A DNA stretch of 6,780 nucleotides from Clostridia bacterium (GTDB lineage Bacteria; Bacillota_A; Clostridia; Christensenellales; Aristaeellaceae), in contig JAFQGN010000290.1 in assembly GCA_017398245.1 (NCBI GenBank), positions 1-6,780 of the forward strand. Reading direction: 5' to 3'. Position numbers and translations under genes: made by a program. Positions within the stretch are counted from its first letter, which is position 1, and the number at the start of each line of letters is the position of its first letter. The notes below the pieces were generated by a model. It saw only the letters and a list, made by a program, of their open reading frames with translations. It searched no databases and was not told the origin of the DNA. This document shows, piece by piece, positions 1-6,522 of the stretch.

Positions 1-1544
1 TCGATGCCCATGTCGAGGAACCGTCTGGTCTCCTCAAGGTCATCCGACCAGAACACATTACAGATGATCCCGTGCGCGTGCGCCTTGTCGATCATCTCCT
101 GGTTGAAATAGGGCTTGAACAGCTGCACCTTGCTGCAGCCGTGTTCAATCGCCTTGTCAACGATGGTCCATGCATGGTCGCCCGCGCCCTCGCAGCGCGC
201 GATATCCGGCGCCATGCGCATCAGCTGCTCCATCAGCGGCTCGCAGCCGGTCATGAAATAGACGTACTTCTTGCAGTCGTACTGCTCGATCAGGTCAATC
301 ACCTTCTGCAGATACTGCTCGTTCCACGGCGTGTGATTGTCCAGCGTCTTGAGATGCACGTTCATGACCACATGGCTGGAAAACTTCTTGAGGATCTCCT
401 CAAACGTGATGATTTTCAGCCCCTTGAACTTTTCGCCGAATTTCGCGCCAAAATCATACTGCAGAAGCTCTGCATACGTCTTTTCGTAGACGAAGCCGGA
501 GCCGTCGGACACGCGGTCGAGCTTGCTGTCGTGGATGGAGACGATCTCGCCGTCTTTGGTCCACCACAGGTCGAACTCGATCTCCTGCGCGCCGAGCGCC
601 ACAGCCGCGCCAAAGGCCGGCATGCTGTTTTCGGGCGCAACGGTATTAAAGCCCCTGTGCGCGCACATGCGCGGATAGGGCATGATGGCGTCGTGCCGCA
701 CAATGGCGCTTCCGCCGGGGCGATATTTCCACGGCCTGCGCCCCTTTTCGATGTATTCCCAGTGCGCCATGTCCGGGTTGCCGTAGCCGCCGGGCTTGTA
801 GTATTTCTTCATCGGGTCGATCTCGACCGTCGTCATGCCCACTTCGCTGTGCATATTGGCCAGCATCTCTCCATCCGGCGCAACGACCATAGAGCAGCCG
901 CCAAGCTCGCTGTCTTTGCCCATGCTGACCGACGCGCGCACGAGATAGGCGTTGGTATTGTAGGCGAGGAATTTTCCCATCGTCTCCAGTGCGGAATGCA
1001 TATCACTGCGCTGGTGCGAACAGCCGATGATGATATCCGGCCGCCTGCGCGCAAGAGGCGCGAACGCCTCGTAAAAATAAAAATCGTAGCAGGTCATGAA
1101 GCCGTAGCGAATGCCGTCGATCTCCAGAATGGTGGGCTCGGAGTATTCCCAAGTGTACTCGCTGTCCAGCTTCCGCTCGCTGGTCTCGCCGGGCACGAGA
1201 TGCTGCTTGTCATAAAACCCGGCACTTTCGCCGTTTTTGTCAAACGCCCAAGTGCTGTTGCGAAGGCCGGTCTCCGTATCGCGATAAGCGTTCAAAAATA
1301 GCGTGGCAGAGCACCTTTTGGCCGTTTCTGCGGCCTTTTTCATCAGCGGTTCAAGGTATTTTGCACGGCTGGCGAGGGCCATATCGCGCGTCTGAGCAAA
1401 GGCAGGCACGTCGGTCGATTCGGGTAGGACGATCAGATCCATGCTCGGGTCGCATTTGTCCATCGCGTCCAGTTCCCATCGGAACAGCTCGTCGGAGCGG
1501 CTGTAGTCCCTTGAATATTCAGGCTGAATGATGCATACCTTCAT
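1..1544 (-). CDS. Carbon-nitrogen hydrolase (nitrilase superfamily) fused to a glycerophosphodiester phosphodiesterase domain; C-terminus beyond left edge
   Basis: Open from ATG at 1542-1544 to the left edge: 514 visible codons without a stop. Residues 1 to about 255 form a nitrilase-superfamily amidase domain. Its catalytic triad is Glu42 (LPES), Lys113 (YDKQHLVPGE, with the usual extra Glu at 120) and Cys152 (FMTCYDF). Residues from about 293 form a GDPD domain, which hydrolyses glycerophosphodiesters to glycerol-3-phosphate and an alcohol. It shows CAHRG (His296, Arg297), PENS (Glu305), EFD (Glu323, Asp325), TKDG and IHD (His338), ending in a typical late segment, GIICNVFWSDD. Only some 20-40 C-terminal residues should be missing. 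The metal-ligand Glu of the family's usual 'EIK' motif is His397 here (NVHLK). No signal peptide or membrane segment is visible, so it is probably cytoplasmic. The start is supported by GGGAG at 1555-1559, ten bases upstream. Both domain calls are firm; the joint substrate is unknown. Confidence 0.9.
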   Translation of the reverse strand, partial: MKVCIIQPEYSRDYSRSDELFRWELDAMDKCDPSMDLIVLPESTDVPAFAQTRDMALASRAKYLEPLMKKAAETAKRCSATLFLNAYRDTETGLRNSTWAFDKNGESAGFYDKQHLVPGETSERKLDSEYTWEYSEPTILEIDGIRYGFMTCYDFYFYEAFAPLARRRPDIIIGCSHQRSDMHSALETMGKFLAYNTNAYLVRASVSMGKDSELGGCSMVVAPDGEMLANMHSEVGMTTVEIDPMKKYYKPGGYGNPDMAHWEYIEKGRRPWKYRPGGSAIVRHDAIMPYPRMCAHRGFNTVAPENSMPAFGAAVALGAQEIEFDLWWTKDGEIVSIHDSKLDRVSDGSGFVYEKTYAELLQYDFGAKFGEKFKGLKIITFEEILKKFSSHVVMNVHLKTLDNHTPWNEQYLQKVIDLIEQYDCKKYVYFMTGCEPLMEQLMRMAPDIARCEGAGDHAWTIVDKAIEHGCSKVQLFKPYFNQEMIDKAHAHGIICNVFWSDDLEETRRFLDMGI

Positions 1545-1579
1545 GTATTTTCAACTCCCGTATTCTTGATTCAAGGCCT

Positions 1580-1614
1580 TCTGCAGAAAACTCTCGCCGT
1601 TTCAAAGCTGCAGA
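1580..1614 (-). promoter_or_regulatory. 5' UTR hairpin ahead of the amidase-GDPD gene
   Basis: On the minus strand TCTGCAG (1614-1608) pairs perfectly with CTGCAGA (1586-1580). Inside it AAAC and GTTT can pair across a GGCGAGA loop, giving a two-part stem. It would begin only a few bases after the transcription start predicted from the -10 box at 1627, and it ends about 35 bases before the start codon. It could be an mRNA-stabilising structure or a protein-binding site. I do not recognise a known riboswitch or T-box in it. Confidence 0.45.
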
Positions 1615-1626
1615 TTCCTAAACCTT

Positions 1627-1635
1627 ATTATACCA
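1627..1635 (-). promoter_or_regulatory. Extended -10 promoter for the amidase-GDPD gene
   Basis: The minus strand reads TGGTATAAT: a perfect -10 hexamer (1627-1632) preceded by the TGn extension (1633-1635). No -35 hexamer is present at spacers of 16 to 19 bases, where the sequence is GC-rich and unlike TTGACA. The extended -10 can substitute for it with a housekeeping sigma factor. Predicted transcription start is near 1620, giving a leader of about 75 bases. This makes the fusion gene a transcription unit separate from the ABC gene upstream. Confidence 0.65.
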
Positions 1636-1639
1636 CAAC

Positions 1640-1835
1640 TCCACAAATCCGCCCGACTTTTTCCGTGACAGCCGTTATAAAAAACGCAGCTCTGTCAAGG
1701 GCCGCCGGAAATACGCCCGTTTTGTCCCGTTTCGGGCGAAAACCTGCGTTTTTTCGCTTGCATTTTCGTGCGTTTTTCGTGCAAAAACGACCATTATCTG
1801 CCATTTAAGCAACACGCCCATCCCCATTCGGGCAT
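1640..1835. other. Non-coding intergenic stretch with several short inverted and direct repeats
   Basis: No credible gene lies here. CGCCCG (1714-1719) and CGGGCG (1733-1738) form a perfect inverted repeat with a 13-base loop. CGTTTTT (1771-1777) and AAAAACG (1783-1789) form a second one with a 5-base loop. TTTTCGTGC occurs at 1763-1771 and again at 1774-1782, eleven bases apart, with the related TTTTCGCTTGC at 1751-1761. The motif TTCGGGC appears at 1731-1737 and again at 1827-1833. The stretch sits upstream of the promoter at 1627-1635, so it could hold regulator-binding sites or a small RNA; neither is shown. Confidence 0.5.
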
Positions 1836-1887
1836 AAAAATTCGCCCAAAACGCCCCATTTTGGTTTTTTCGGTGCGCTTCGGGCGA
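1836..1887 (-). terminator. Possible intrinsic terminator of the ABC transporter gene
   Basis: Ten bases past the ABC stop codon, the minus strand offers an outer stem TCGCCC (1887-1882) with GGGCGA (1847-1842) and, overlapping it, an inner hairpin CCAAAA/TTTTGG (1864-1859 with 1851-1846, 7-base loop). A TTTTT run (1840-1836) follows. The outer loop is long (34 bases) and the two pairings compete, so this is much weaker than the terminator at 3785-3821. The inner hairpin is also followed by six T on the plus strand, so it could act in either direction. Confidence 0.4.
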
Positions 1888-1896
1888 TCCTGCCGC

Positions 1897-3627
1897 TCAA
1901 TCCTGCGAAACGGTGAACAGCGAATAGAAGTATCCCTTTTCGGCCATCAGTTCGCCAAACCGCCCCTGCTCGACGATCCTCCCGTTTTTCAAAACGACGA
2001 TCCCGTCGTACTGCTCCAGCAGCGCCGCCTCCAGCCTGTGGGTCACTACGATGCGGGTGAGGCCCTGCAGCGCGAGAATCTCGCGGGAGACAGAAAAGGC
2101 CGTGGCGGCGTCCAGCGAAGCGGTGGCTTCGTCGATAAGCAGTACGGGCGTGCTGCGCAGAAGGCACCTTGCGATGGAGATGCGCTGCCGCTCGCCGCCG
2201 GAAAGCCCCTTTCCGTTTTCGCCGCAGATATAACCCTCTCCCTTTTCGCCGATCAGCGCGCTCAGGCCGCTGAGACGGATGGCCCGCTGTACGTCCTCCT
2301 CCGGAAACTCGCGGAACATGGTGATGTTATTGCGGATGGTATCGTTGAAGACGAACACGTTCTGCTGCACCACGGAAACGATATCGAACAGGGATTCCGG
2401 CGAAATCTCGCGCAGTTCTTCCCCGTCGATCAGGATGCGGCCTTCGTAATCCTCGCGCGAACCCATCAGCAGGTTCAAAAGCGTGCTCTTGCCGCTGCCG
2501 GACGCGCCGACGACGGCATAGCTCTTGCCGGCTGCAAACATGCAGTTCGCATTGCTGAGCACGGGCTTGCCTTCTTCATAGCCAAAGCTGACGTTCTCGA
2601 CCGTGATCGCCTTCTCCAGCCTAGCAGGAACGGTTTTTCCCGTGCGGGCGGTATTGTTTTCGAGCGCGTCGGCCAGCTTGTCGATCAGCGCGACGGCGGC
2701 GCGGCGGTTGGCGATGATGGGCGGAACAGAACGGACGGGGCCGAGGATGTAGTTCATCATCTGCACAAAGGACATCACCATACCCGCGGTCACGCCCATG
2801 CCCGTAACGGCCATATACGCGCCGGAAAGAAACACTCCGATCTGTACAATGCCGGTCAGATCCCACGCCAGCACGTTGATCAGCATGGCCGTCCTTTTGC
2901 GCTTTGCGCGCGTATCCTCCAACTCCGCGTTCTGCCTGCAGAACATCTCCTGCGCCTGCTGCTCCGCGCGGAAGCTCTTGATGACGGTAAACCCTTCCAG
3001 CAGATCGCGCAGGGAGCCGACGAACTGCTCATTCTGGTCGGAAACCTGTTTTTCCGCTTTGGTCAGCGCGCTGCCCGTCAAAACCGAAACGACCAGCGGC
3101 AGCATGGACAGCCCCAGCGCAATGCAGGTGAGCAGCGGGCTGTAATACAGCATGAGCGCAAGCGAACCGATGAACGACAGGATCTGCGTGACGAGCTGAA
3201 AGACCGGTTCCAGATAGTTCGCCTCGATGGAGTTCATATCGTTTGTCAGCGCGGAAAGATAGCGGCTGGTGTTTTCCCTCTGGAAGGTGCCGATCCCCTT
3301 TTCCATGATCCGGCGGAAGGCATGCTCCTTATACCCTCTCAGCGCGCGCCTATAGTACAAAGGCGCGGCCTTTGAGCGGATATAATCCGGGCCGACCATC
3401 AGCACGAGCAGACCGATGCTTGCATAGGCGATGCGGATCACGGGCTGCAGATCGGTCCCCGCCGCCGCATCGAAGAGTTCCTTGAGCAGCACCGCCATTG
3501 CGATATCGGTCAGAGACGCGCAGACCATGCACAGGGAGATCAGCAGGAACATGCCCCGGTTTCCCCGGTAGAATTCCCTGACCAGCGCGCGTCGGCGGAG
3601 TTTGGTTTCGCGGTTTTCCTTTTTCAT
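1897..3627 (-). CDS. ABC exporter half-transporter (membrane domain fused to ATPase domain)
   Basis: A 576-residue protein with the layout of MsbA/LmrA/MdlB-type exporters: an N-terminal membrane domain with about six helices (roughly residues 24-48, 62-80, 142-162, 163-184, 248-275 and 278-297), then an ATPase domain from about 340. The ATPase domain has every key element: A-loop Tyr350, Walker A GASGSGKST (374-382), Q-loop Gln422, signature LSGGERQR (475-482), Walker B VLLIDE with catalytic Glu500, D-loop SLD and switch His530. It should therefore be an active ATP-driven exporter in the cytoplasmic membrane. Such proteins act as homodimers or heterodimers, and no partner gene is adjacent. 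Substrate cannot be predicted; lipid, peptide or drug export are all possible. The gene has its own promoter and follows the terminator of the mannosidase operon, so it is not obviously tied to sugar metabolism. Confidence 0.93.
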   Translation of the reverse strand: MKKENRETKLRRRALVREFYRGNRGMFLLISLCMVCASLTDIAMAVLLKELFDAAAGTDLQPVIRIAYASIGLLVLMVGPDYIRSKAAPLYYRRALRGYKEHAFRRIMEKGIGTFQRENTSRYLSALTNDMNSIEANYLEPVFQLVTQILSFIGSLALMLYYSPLLTCIALGLSMLPLVVSVLTGSALTKAEKQVSDQNEQFVGSLRDLLEGFTVIKSFRAEQQAQEMFCRQNAELEDTRAKRKRTAMLINVLAWDLTGIVQIGVFLSGAYMAVTGMGVTAGMVMSFVQMMNYILGPVRSVPPIIANRRAAVALIDKLADALENNTARTGKTVPARLEKAITVENVSFGYEEGKPVLSNANCMFAAGKSYAVVGASGSGKSTLLNLLMGSREDYEGRILIDGEELREISPESLFDIVSVVQQNVFVFNDTIRNNITMFREFPEEDVQRAIRLSGLSALIGEKGEGYICGENGKGLSGGERQRISIARCLLRSTPVLLIDEATASLDAATAFSVSREILALQGLTRIVVTHRLEAALLEQYDGIVVLKNGRIVEQGRFGELMAEKGYFYSLFTVSQD

Positions 3628-3635
3628 CTTTCTCC

Positions 3636-3641
3636 CCTCCT
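3636..3641 (-). promoter_or_regulatory. Shine-Dalgarno site that fixes the ABC transporter start
   Basis: A perfect AGGAGG lies eight bases upstream of the ATG at 3625-3627. The frame stays open to an ATG at 3732, but that codon lies upstream of the predicted -35 box. The extra 35 residues include 'TGPTLCPLC' and do not resemble an exporter N-terminus. Translation therefore starts at 3627. Confidence 0.85.
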
Positions 3642-3699
3642 GCCTATAAAACGTACAAAGCGGGCAAAGTGTTGGGCCGGTGTGCGTTTTCATGCCGAA

Positions 3700-3728
3700 A
3701 GTATACGGACGAAAGATGAGAAAGACAA
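3700..3728 (-). promoter_or_regulatory. Sigma-A-type promoter of the ABC transporter gene
   Basis: On the minus strand TTGTCT (3728-3723; 4 of 6 to TTGACA) is followed after exactly 17 bases by TATACT (3705-3700; 5 of 6 to TATAAT). Predicted transcription start is near 3693, giving a leader of about 65 bases before the ATG at 3627. It lies just downstream of the operon terminator, where a promoter for a new unit is expected. Confidence 0.6.
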
Positions 3729-3784
3729 GCAACTAAGATTAGAATCGGATGAGAATGCCGGTTGCAACGGGCGGTTGCGGGCGC

Positions 3785-3821
3785 AAAAAAAGGCGCATGA
3801 CAGGGTTGTCATGCGCCTTTT
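3785..3821 (-). terminator. Strong intrinsic terminator of the epimerase-mannosidase operon
   Basis: The minus strand has an 11-base perfect stem, GGCGCATGACA (3817-3807) with TGTCATGCGCC (3802-3792), a four-base loop, and a run of seven T (3791-3785). Four A before the stem extend the pairing. It begins 17 bases past the alpha-mannosidase stop. Four T on the other side make it partly bidirectional, but no plus-strand gene needs it. Confidence 0.95.
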
Positions 3822-3837
3822 CGCGTGGTTCATCGGG

Positions 3838-6522
3838 TTATTTAAGAATGAGCGTAATGGCCTTGTACGGCGCGGCATGCAAAAGCACCTTGCCGTTTTC
3901 GATGGCGAGCTCCTTGCCCTGCTCTTCGGCCATGTTGGAGGCGAACGCCTTGGCAAAGCCGTTGAGTTCCAGTTCGCATTCGGTGTCGAGGCCGCGGTCT
4001 TCGTACAGGCGCAGGACATAGCCCTCGCCGTCGATTTCCTTTTTGAAGGCGGAGAAGCGGATGTTCGCCGCATCCCATGCATAGAGGGGCTTCTCCTGCT
4101 TGGGCTGGGGCTTCTGATCGATAGTGCGCACGGCGTGGCTGACCGGCGGGAAGAGGAAGGCTTCCGCCTGCGGCACAAAGGGCAGAGTGTTGTCCTCTTC
4201 GGGCGCAAACGGGATGAAGCTCCACTCGATGGTCTGCTCGCCGAGGCACTGCGCGCCCGGCACCGGCACGGCCATGGAAGCGCCGCGCTTTCTCTGCGGC
4301 ATATTGATGCGGCCCATCAGTTCAAAGCCGCGGATGAGCGTGAAGGCGAGGTTGGTCTCGTTGGAGAGCGGCTCCACATTGGCTTCGTAATCGTACACGC
4401 CCTTGAGCGCGACGGCGAGGCCATTGGTTCCATCGGTCAGAGCTGCCCATTCGCGCATGGGCAGCAGCTGCGTAGGCGGCTGATACCATGTTTCGATCTG
4501 CTTCGCGCGCTCGACCGGCCTTTCCAGCACGGCCAGCTGCCCCTGCGAAAGCACGGTTTTGGTGATGAGATTGCCCGGCGCATGCAGGCGGATACGATGA
4601 TCCTTGGCGGTGTTGACAATGGTCATCTTCACGTCCACGCGCGGAAGGCCCTTATAGAGCGAAACGAGGAACTTGACCGGCATATCCACGTGCGTTTTGC
4701 TGCGCTCGTCGCCGATCAGCTTTTCCGGAACGGACATGACGCCCTGCATTTCGATCACGGCGCGCACAGGGCCCTGTTCGACGAGTTTTGAAGTAAACAC
4801 GCACTGGCTGGAAAGCACCACTTCGCCGGGGATCCAGGAGGGGCTGTAATCCCAATCGTCGCCCGCGTCGGCGTCTTCCACAATCAGGTTCTGGCCGAAA
4901 TAGGTCTTGCCGGTGCGCTTGTCGGTGATATCCAGAAGCGCGCCGCGCACGCTGACGCGGATGAATTCGTTTTCCAGCGTGGTGTCGGTTGCCGATACCA
5001 CATCCTGTTCTGCACAACCGGAAACGGCCTTGTACTGCTCGACTTTGCCCAGCTCCGGCACGGCCATGAAGAGGACTTTTCGCATTTGCGGGCCGTGGTA
5101 CATATCGTTGCGGACCTGATTGCGGCCATTGAGCTCCACTTTTTCGCGCGCAAGGATCTGCGTAGGCAGGGTATTGCCCTGCGCATCGCGCACGACGGTG
5201 GGCTCGTCGCCGATATTGAGCCAGACTTCCACCGGCTGCGCAAAGTTCGCCTTCGCGCCGGCCCAGACGGCCACCGGCCTGCCTTCGCCCTTTTCCTGCG
5301 CGGCGAGATAAGCCAGCGATTCATGGATCACGCCGGAAGCGTTCTGGCGCGCGGCCATGAAGCGGTATTCCATTTCGGTATGCACTTCATCGGTGGAGGA
5401 GCCGTGGATGGAATCGTGCGCGGAATTGATGAGCAGATTGCGCCACGCTTCCTTGAGGTAGGCAGGCCTTGCTTTGAACCCGTTCTTGACGGCCAGCGCC
5501 TGCAGCGGCTCGGCATAACGTTCCAGAAGCGCCTCGCAGCCAAAGTTCATGCGCTTGAGATAGGAGCGCGTGGAGAGCGCGCCGAGCAGGATGTGCTGCC
5601 AGCGGGAGCCGATCAGTTCCATATCGTAGGTGGTCATGCCCGCGTTTTCGGCTTCAAGTCCGGCGCGCATGGCTTCGATATACTCTTCGGCGGTGCCGGA
5701 GACGAACTCGATATCCTCGCACAGTTCGTTGGCGATCTTCAATGCTTCATCCAGCCCGATCTGCGGGGGCATATGGTCTCCGCCGGCGACGAGCGGCACG
5801 ACTCTGCTCGGGTAGCGTTCAGCCCTGCGGCGCACGTTGTCGATCATGCTGTTGGCCACGCGGGTCGGATCGTCGAGGAAGGCCAGTTCGACATGGTGTT
5901 CGAAGGAGAGGTAATCCGGATAATACGGAACCTCGCGCGGCTGATGGGTCTCGGCTCGGGAGGATTTGAGATCAAACGCGCCGCCATACCCTTCGCGGAA
6001 ATGGCTGGTGAGAATGGTGGAGCCGTCCACGCCGCGGTAACGGAATTCATCCGGGTGCCCGCCCTCGACTTCCGGCATGCCGCGCATGAACAAAAGGCTG
6101 TCGAGGCCGAAATTGTTCAGGATCTGCGGCAATTGCACCGGGTGGCCGAAATTATCCGGCAGATAGCCCGCCATCATGCGGCGGCCAAAGTGCTCCGCGC
6201 CCTTTTTGCCCCAAAGACAATTGCGGATCATGTTCTCCGCGCTGGGCAGCCATTCGTCAAACTGAGTATAGAACGGGCCGACGGCGAGCCTGCCTTCGGC
6301 AATGAGGCGGCGCATTTCCTCTTCAGTCTCGGGGGCGACTTCGAGGTATTCCTCCAGCGGATAGACCTGCCCGTCCAGCGTATAGGCCGGGAAGCTGCCC
6401 TTTGCGGCGGCGCGCAGGCGGTCCAACGTTTCAACGGTCCAGAAGCGATAAGAGCGCAGGGGCTGGTACCATTCGATATCCAGATGCCCCGCCATGATCA
6501 GAAAACCCTTGATCTTCGTCAT
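3838..6522 (-). CDS. GH38 family alpha-mannosidase
   Basis: An 894-residue protein, the usual length of bacterial GH38 enzymes, which hydrolyse alpha-linked mannosides with retention using a bound zinc. Visible zinc ligands are His13 and Asp15 (GHLDIEW), Asp123 (LPDNFGH, also the expected nucleophile) and His369 (NSAHDSIHG). Other family segments are QLPQIL (130-135), GGDHMPPQ (247-254, probably near the acid/base Asp) and LSTRSYLKRMN (316-326). The N-terminal barrel covers about 1-260, the helical middle about 280-400, and the beta-rich C-terminal region the rest, ending in the characteristic PYKAITLIL. No signal peptide is seen, so it probably works in the cytoplasm on imported mannosides. 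GGAGGAGG (6537-6530) lies seven bases before the ATG, which overlaps the epimerase stop as ATGA, suggesting translational coupling. A terminator follows. Linkage specificity cannot be read from the sequence. Confidence 0.95.
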   Translation of the reverse strand: MTKIKGFLIMAGHLDIEWYQPLRSYRFWTVETLDRLRAAAKGSFPAYTLDGQVYPLEEYLEVAPETEEEMRRLIAEGRLAVGPFYTQFDEWLPSAENMIRNCLWGKKGAEHFGRRMMAGYLPDNFGHPVQLPQILNNFGLDSLLFMRGMPEVEGGHPDEFRYRGVDGSTILTSHFREGYGGAFDLKSSRAETHQPREVPYYPDYLSFEHHVELAFLDDPTRVANSMIDNVRRRAERYPSRVVPLVAGGDHMPPQIGLDEALKIANELCEDIEFVSGTAEEYIEAMRAGLEAENAGMTTYDMELIGSRWQHILLGALSTRSYLKRMNFGCEALLERYAEPLQALAVKNGFKARPAYLKEAWRNLLINSAHDSIHGSSTDEVHTEMEYRFMAARQNASGVIHESLAYLAAQEKGEGRPVAVWAGAKANFAQPVEVWLNIGDEPTVVRDAQGNTLPTQILAREKVELNGRNQVRNDMYHGPQMRKVLFMAVPELGKVEQYKAVSGCAEQDVVSATDTTLENEFIRVSVRGALLDITDKRTGKTYFGQNLIVEDADAGDDWDYSPSWIPGEVVLSSQCVFTSKLVEQGPVRAVIEMQGVMSVPEKLIGDERSKTHVDMPVKFLVSLYKGLPRVDVKMTIVNTAKDHRIRLHAPGNLITKTVLSQGQLAVLERPVERAKQIETWYQPPTQLLPMREWAALTDGTNGLAVALKGVYDYEANVEPLSNETNLAFTLIRGFELMGRINMPQRKRGASMAVPVPGAQCLGEQTIEWSFIPFAPEEDNTLPFVPQAEAFLFPPVSHAVRTIDQKPQPKQEKPLYAWDAANIRFSAFKKEIDGEGYVLRLYEDRGLDTECELELNGFAKAFASNMAEEQGKELAIENGKVLLHAAPYKAITLILK

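Noticed and set aside
72..1301. Long plus-strand open frame (409 codons) antisense to the amidase-GDPD gene
   Set aside because: It shares exact codon register with the real gene, so it stays open because TTA, CTA and TCA codons are rare there. The minus frame has clear catalytic motifs and the plus frame resembles nothing.
1674..1698. TTGACA (1698-1693) with TATAAC (1679-1674) on the minus strand as a promoter
   Set aside because: The spacer is only 13 bases, too short for a housekeeping promoter; the extended -10 at 1627-1635 is better.
1566..1808. Plus-strand 80-codon open frame in the intergenic region
   Set aside because: No clear ribosome site, no recognisable domain, and it overlaps the hairpins and minus-strand promoter of the fusion gene.
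1768..3375. Plus-strand open frame of 535 codons antisense to the ABC transporter
   Set aside because: Same codon-register artefact; the minus strand carries a full set of ABC motifs and the plus product is Arg/His/Gln-rich without recognisable domains.
3628..3732. N-terminal extension of the ABC transporter to the ATG at 3732
   Set aside because: That ATG lies upstream of the predicted -35 box, and the ATG at 3627 has a perfect AGGAGG at ideal spacing.
3759..3778. Direct repeat of CGGTTGC (3759-3765 and 3772-3778) upstream of the ABC promoter
   Set aside because: Only seven bases long in GC-rich sequence, so easily chance; no symmetry typical of an operator.
3682..4791. Plus-strand open frame of 369 codons antisense to the mannosidase C-terminus
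   Set aside because: It runs through the operon terminator and the ABC promoter and is in mirror register with GH38; no domain is recognisable.
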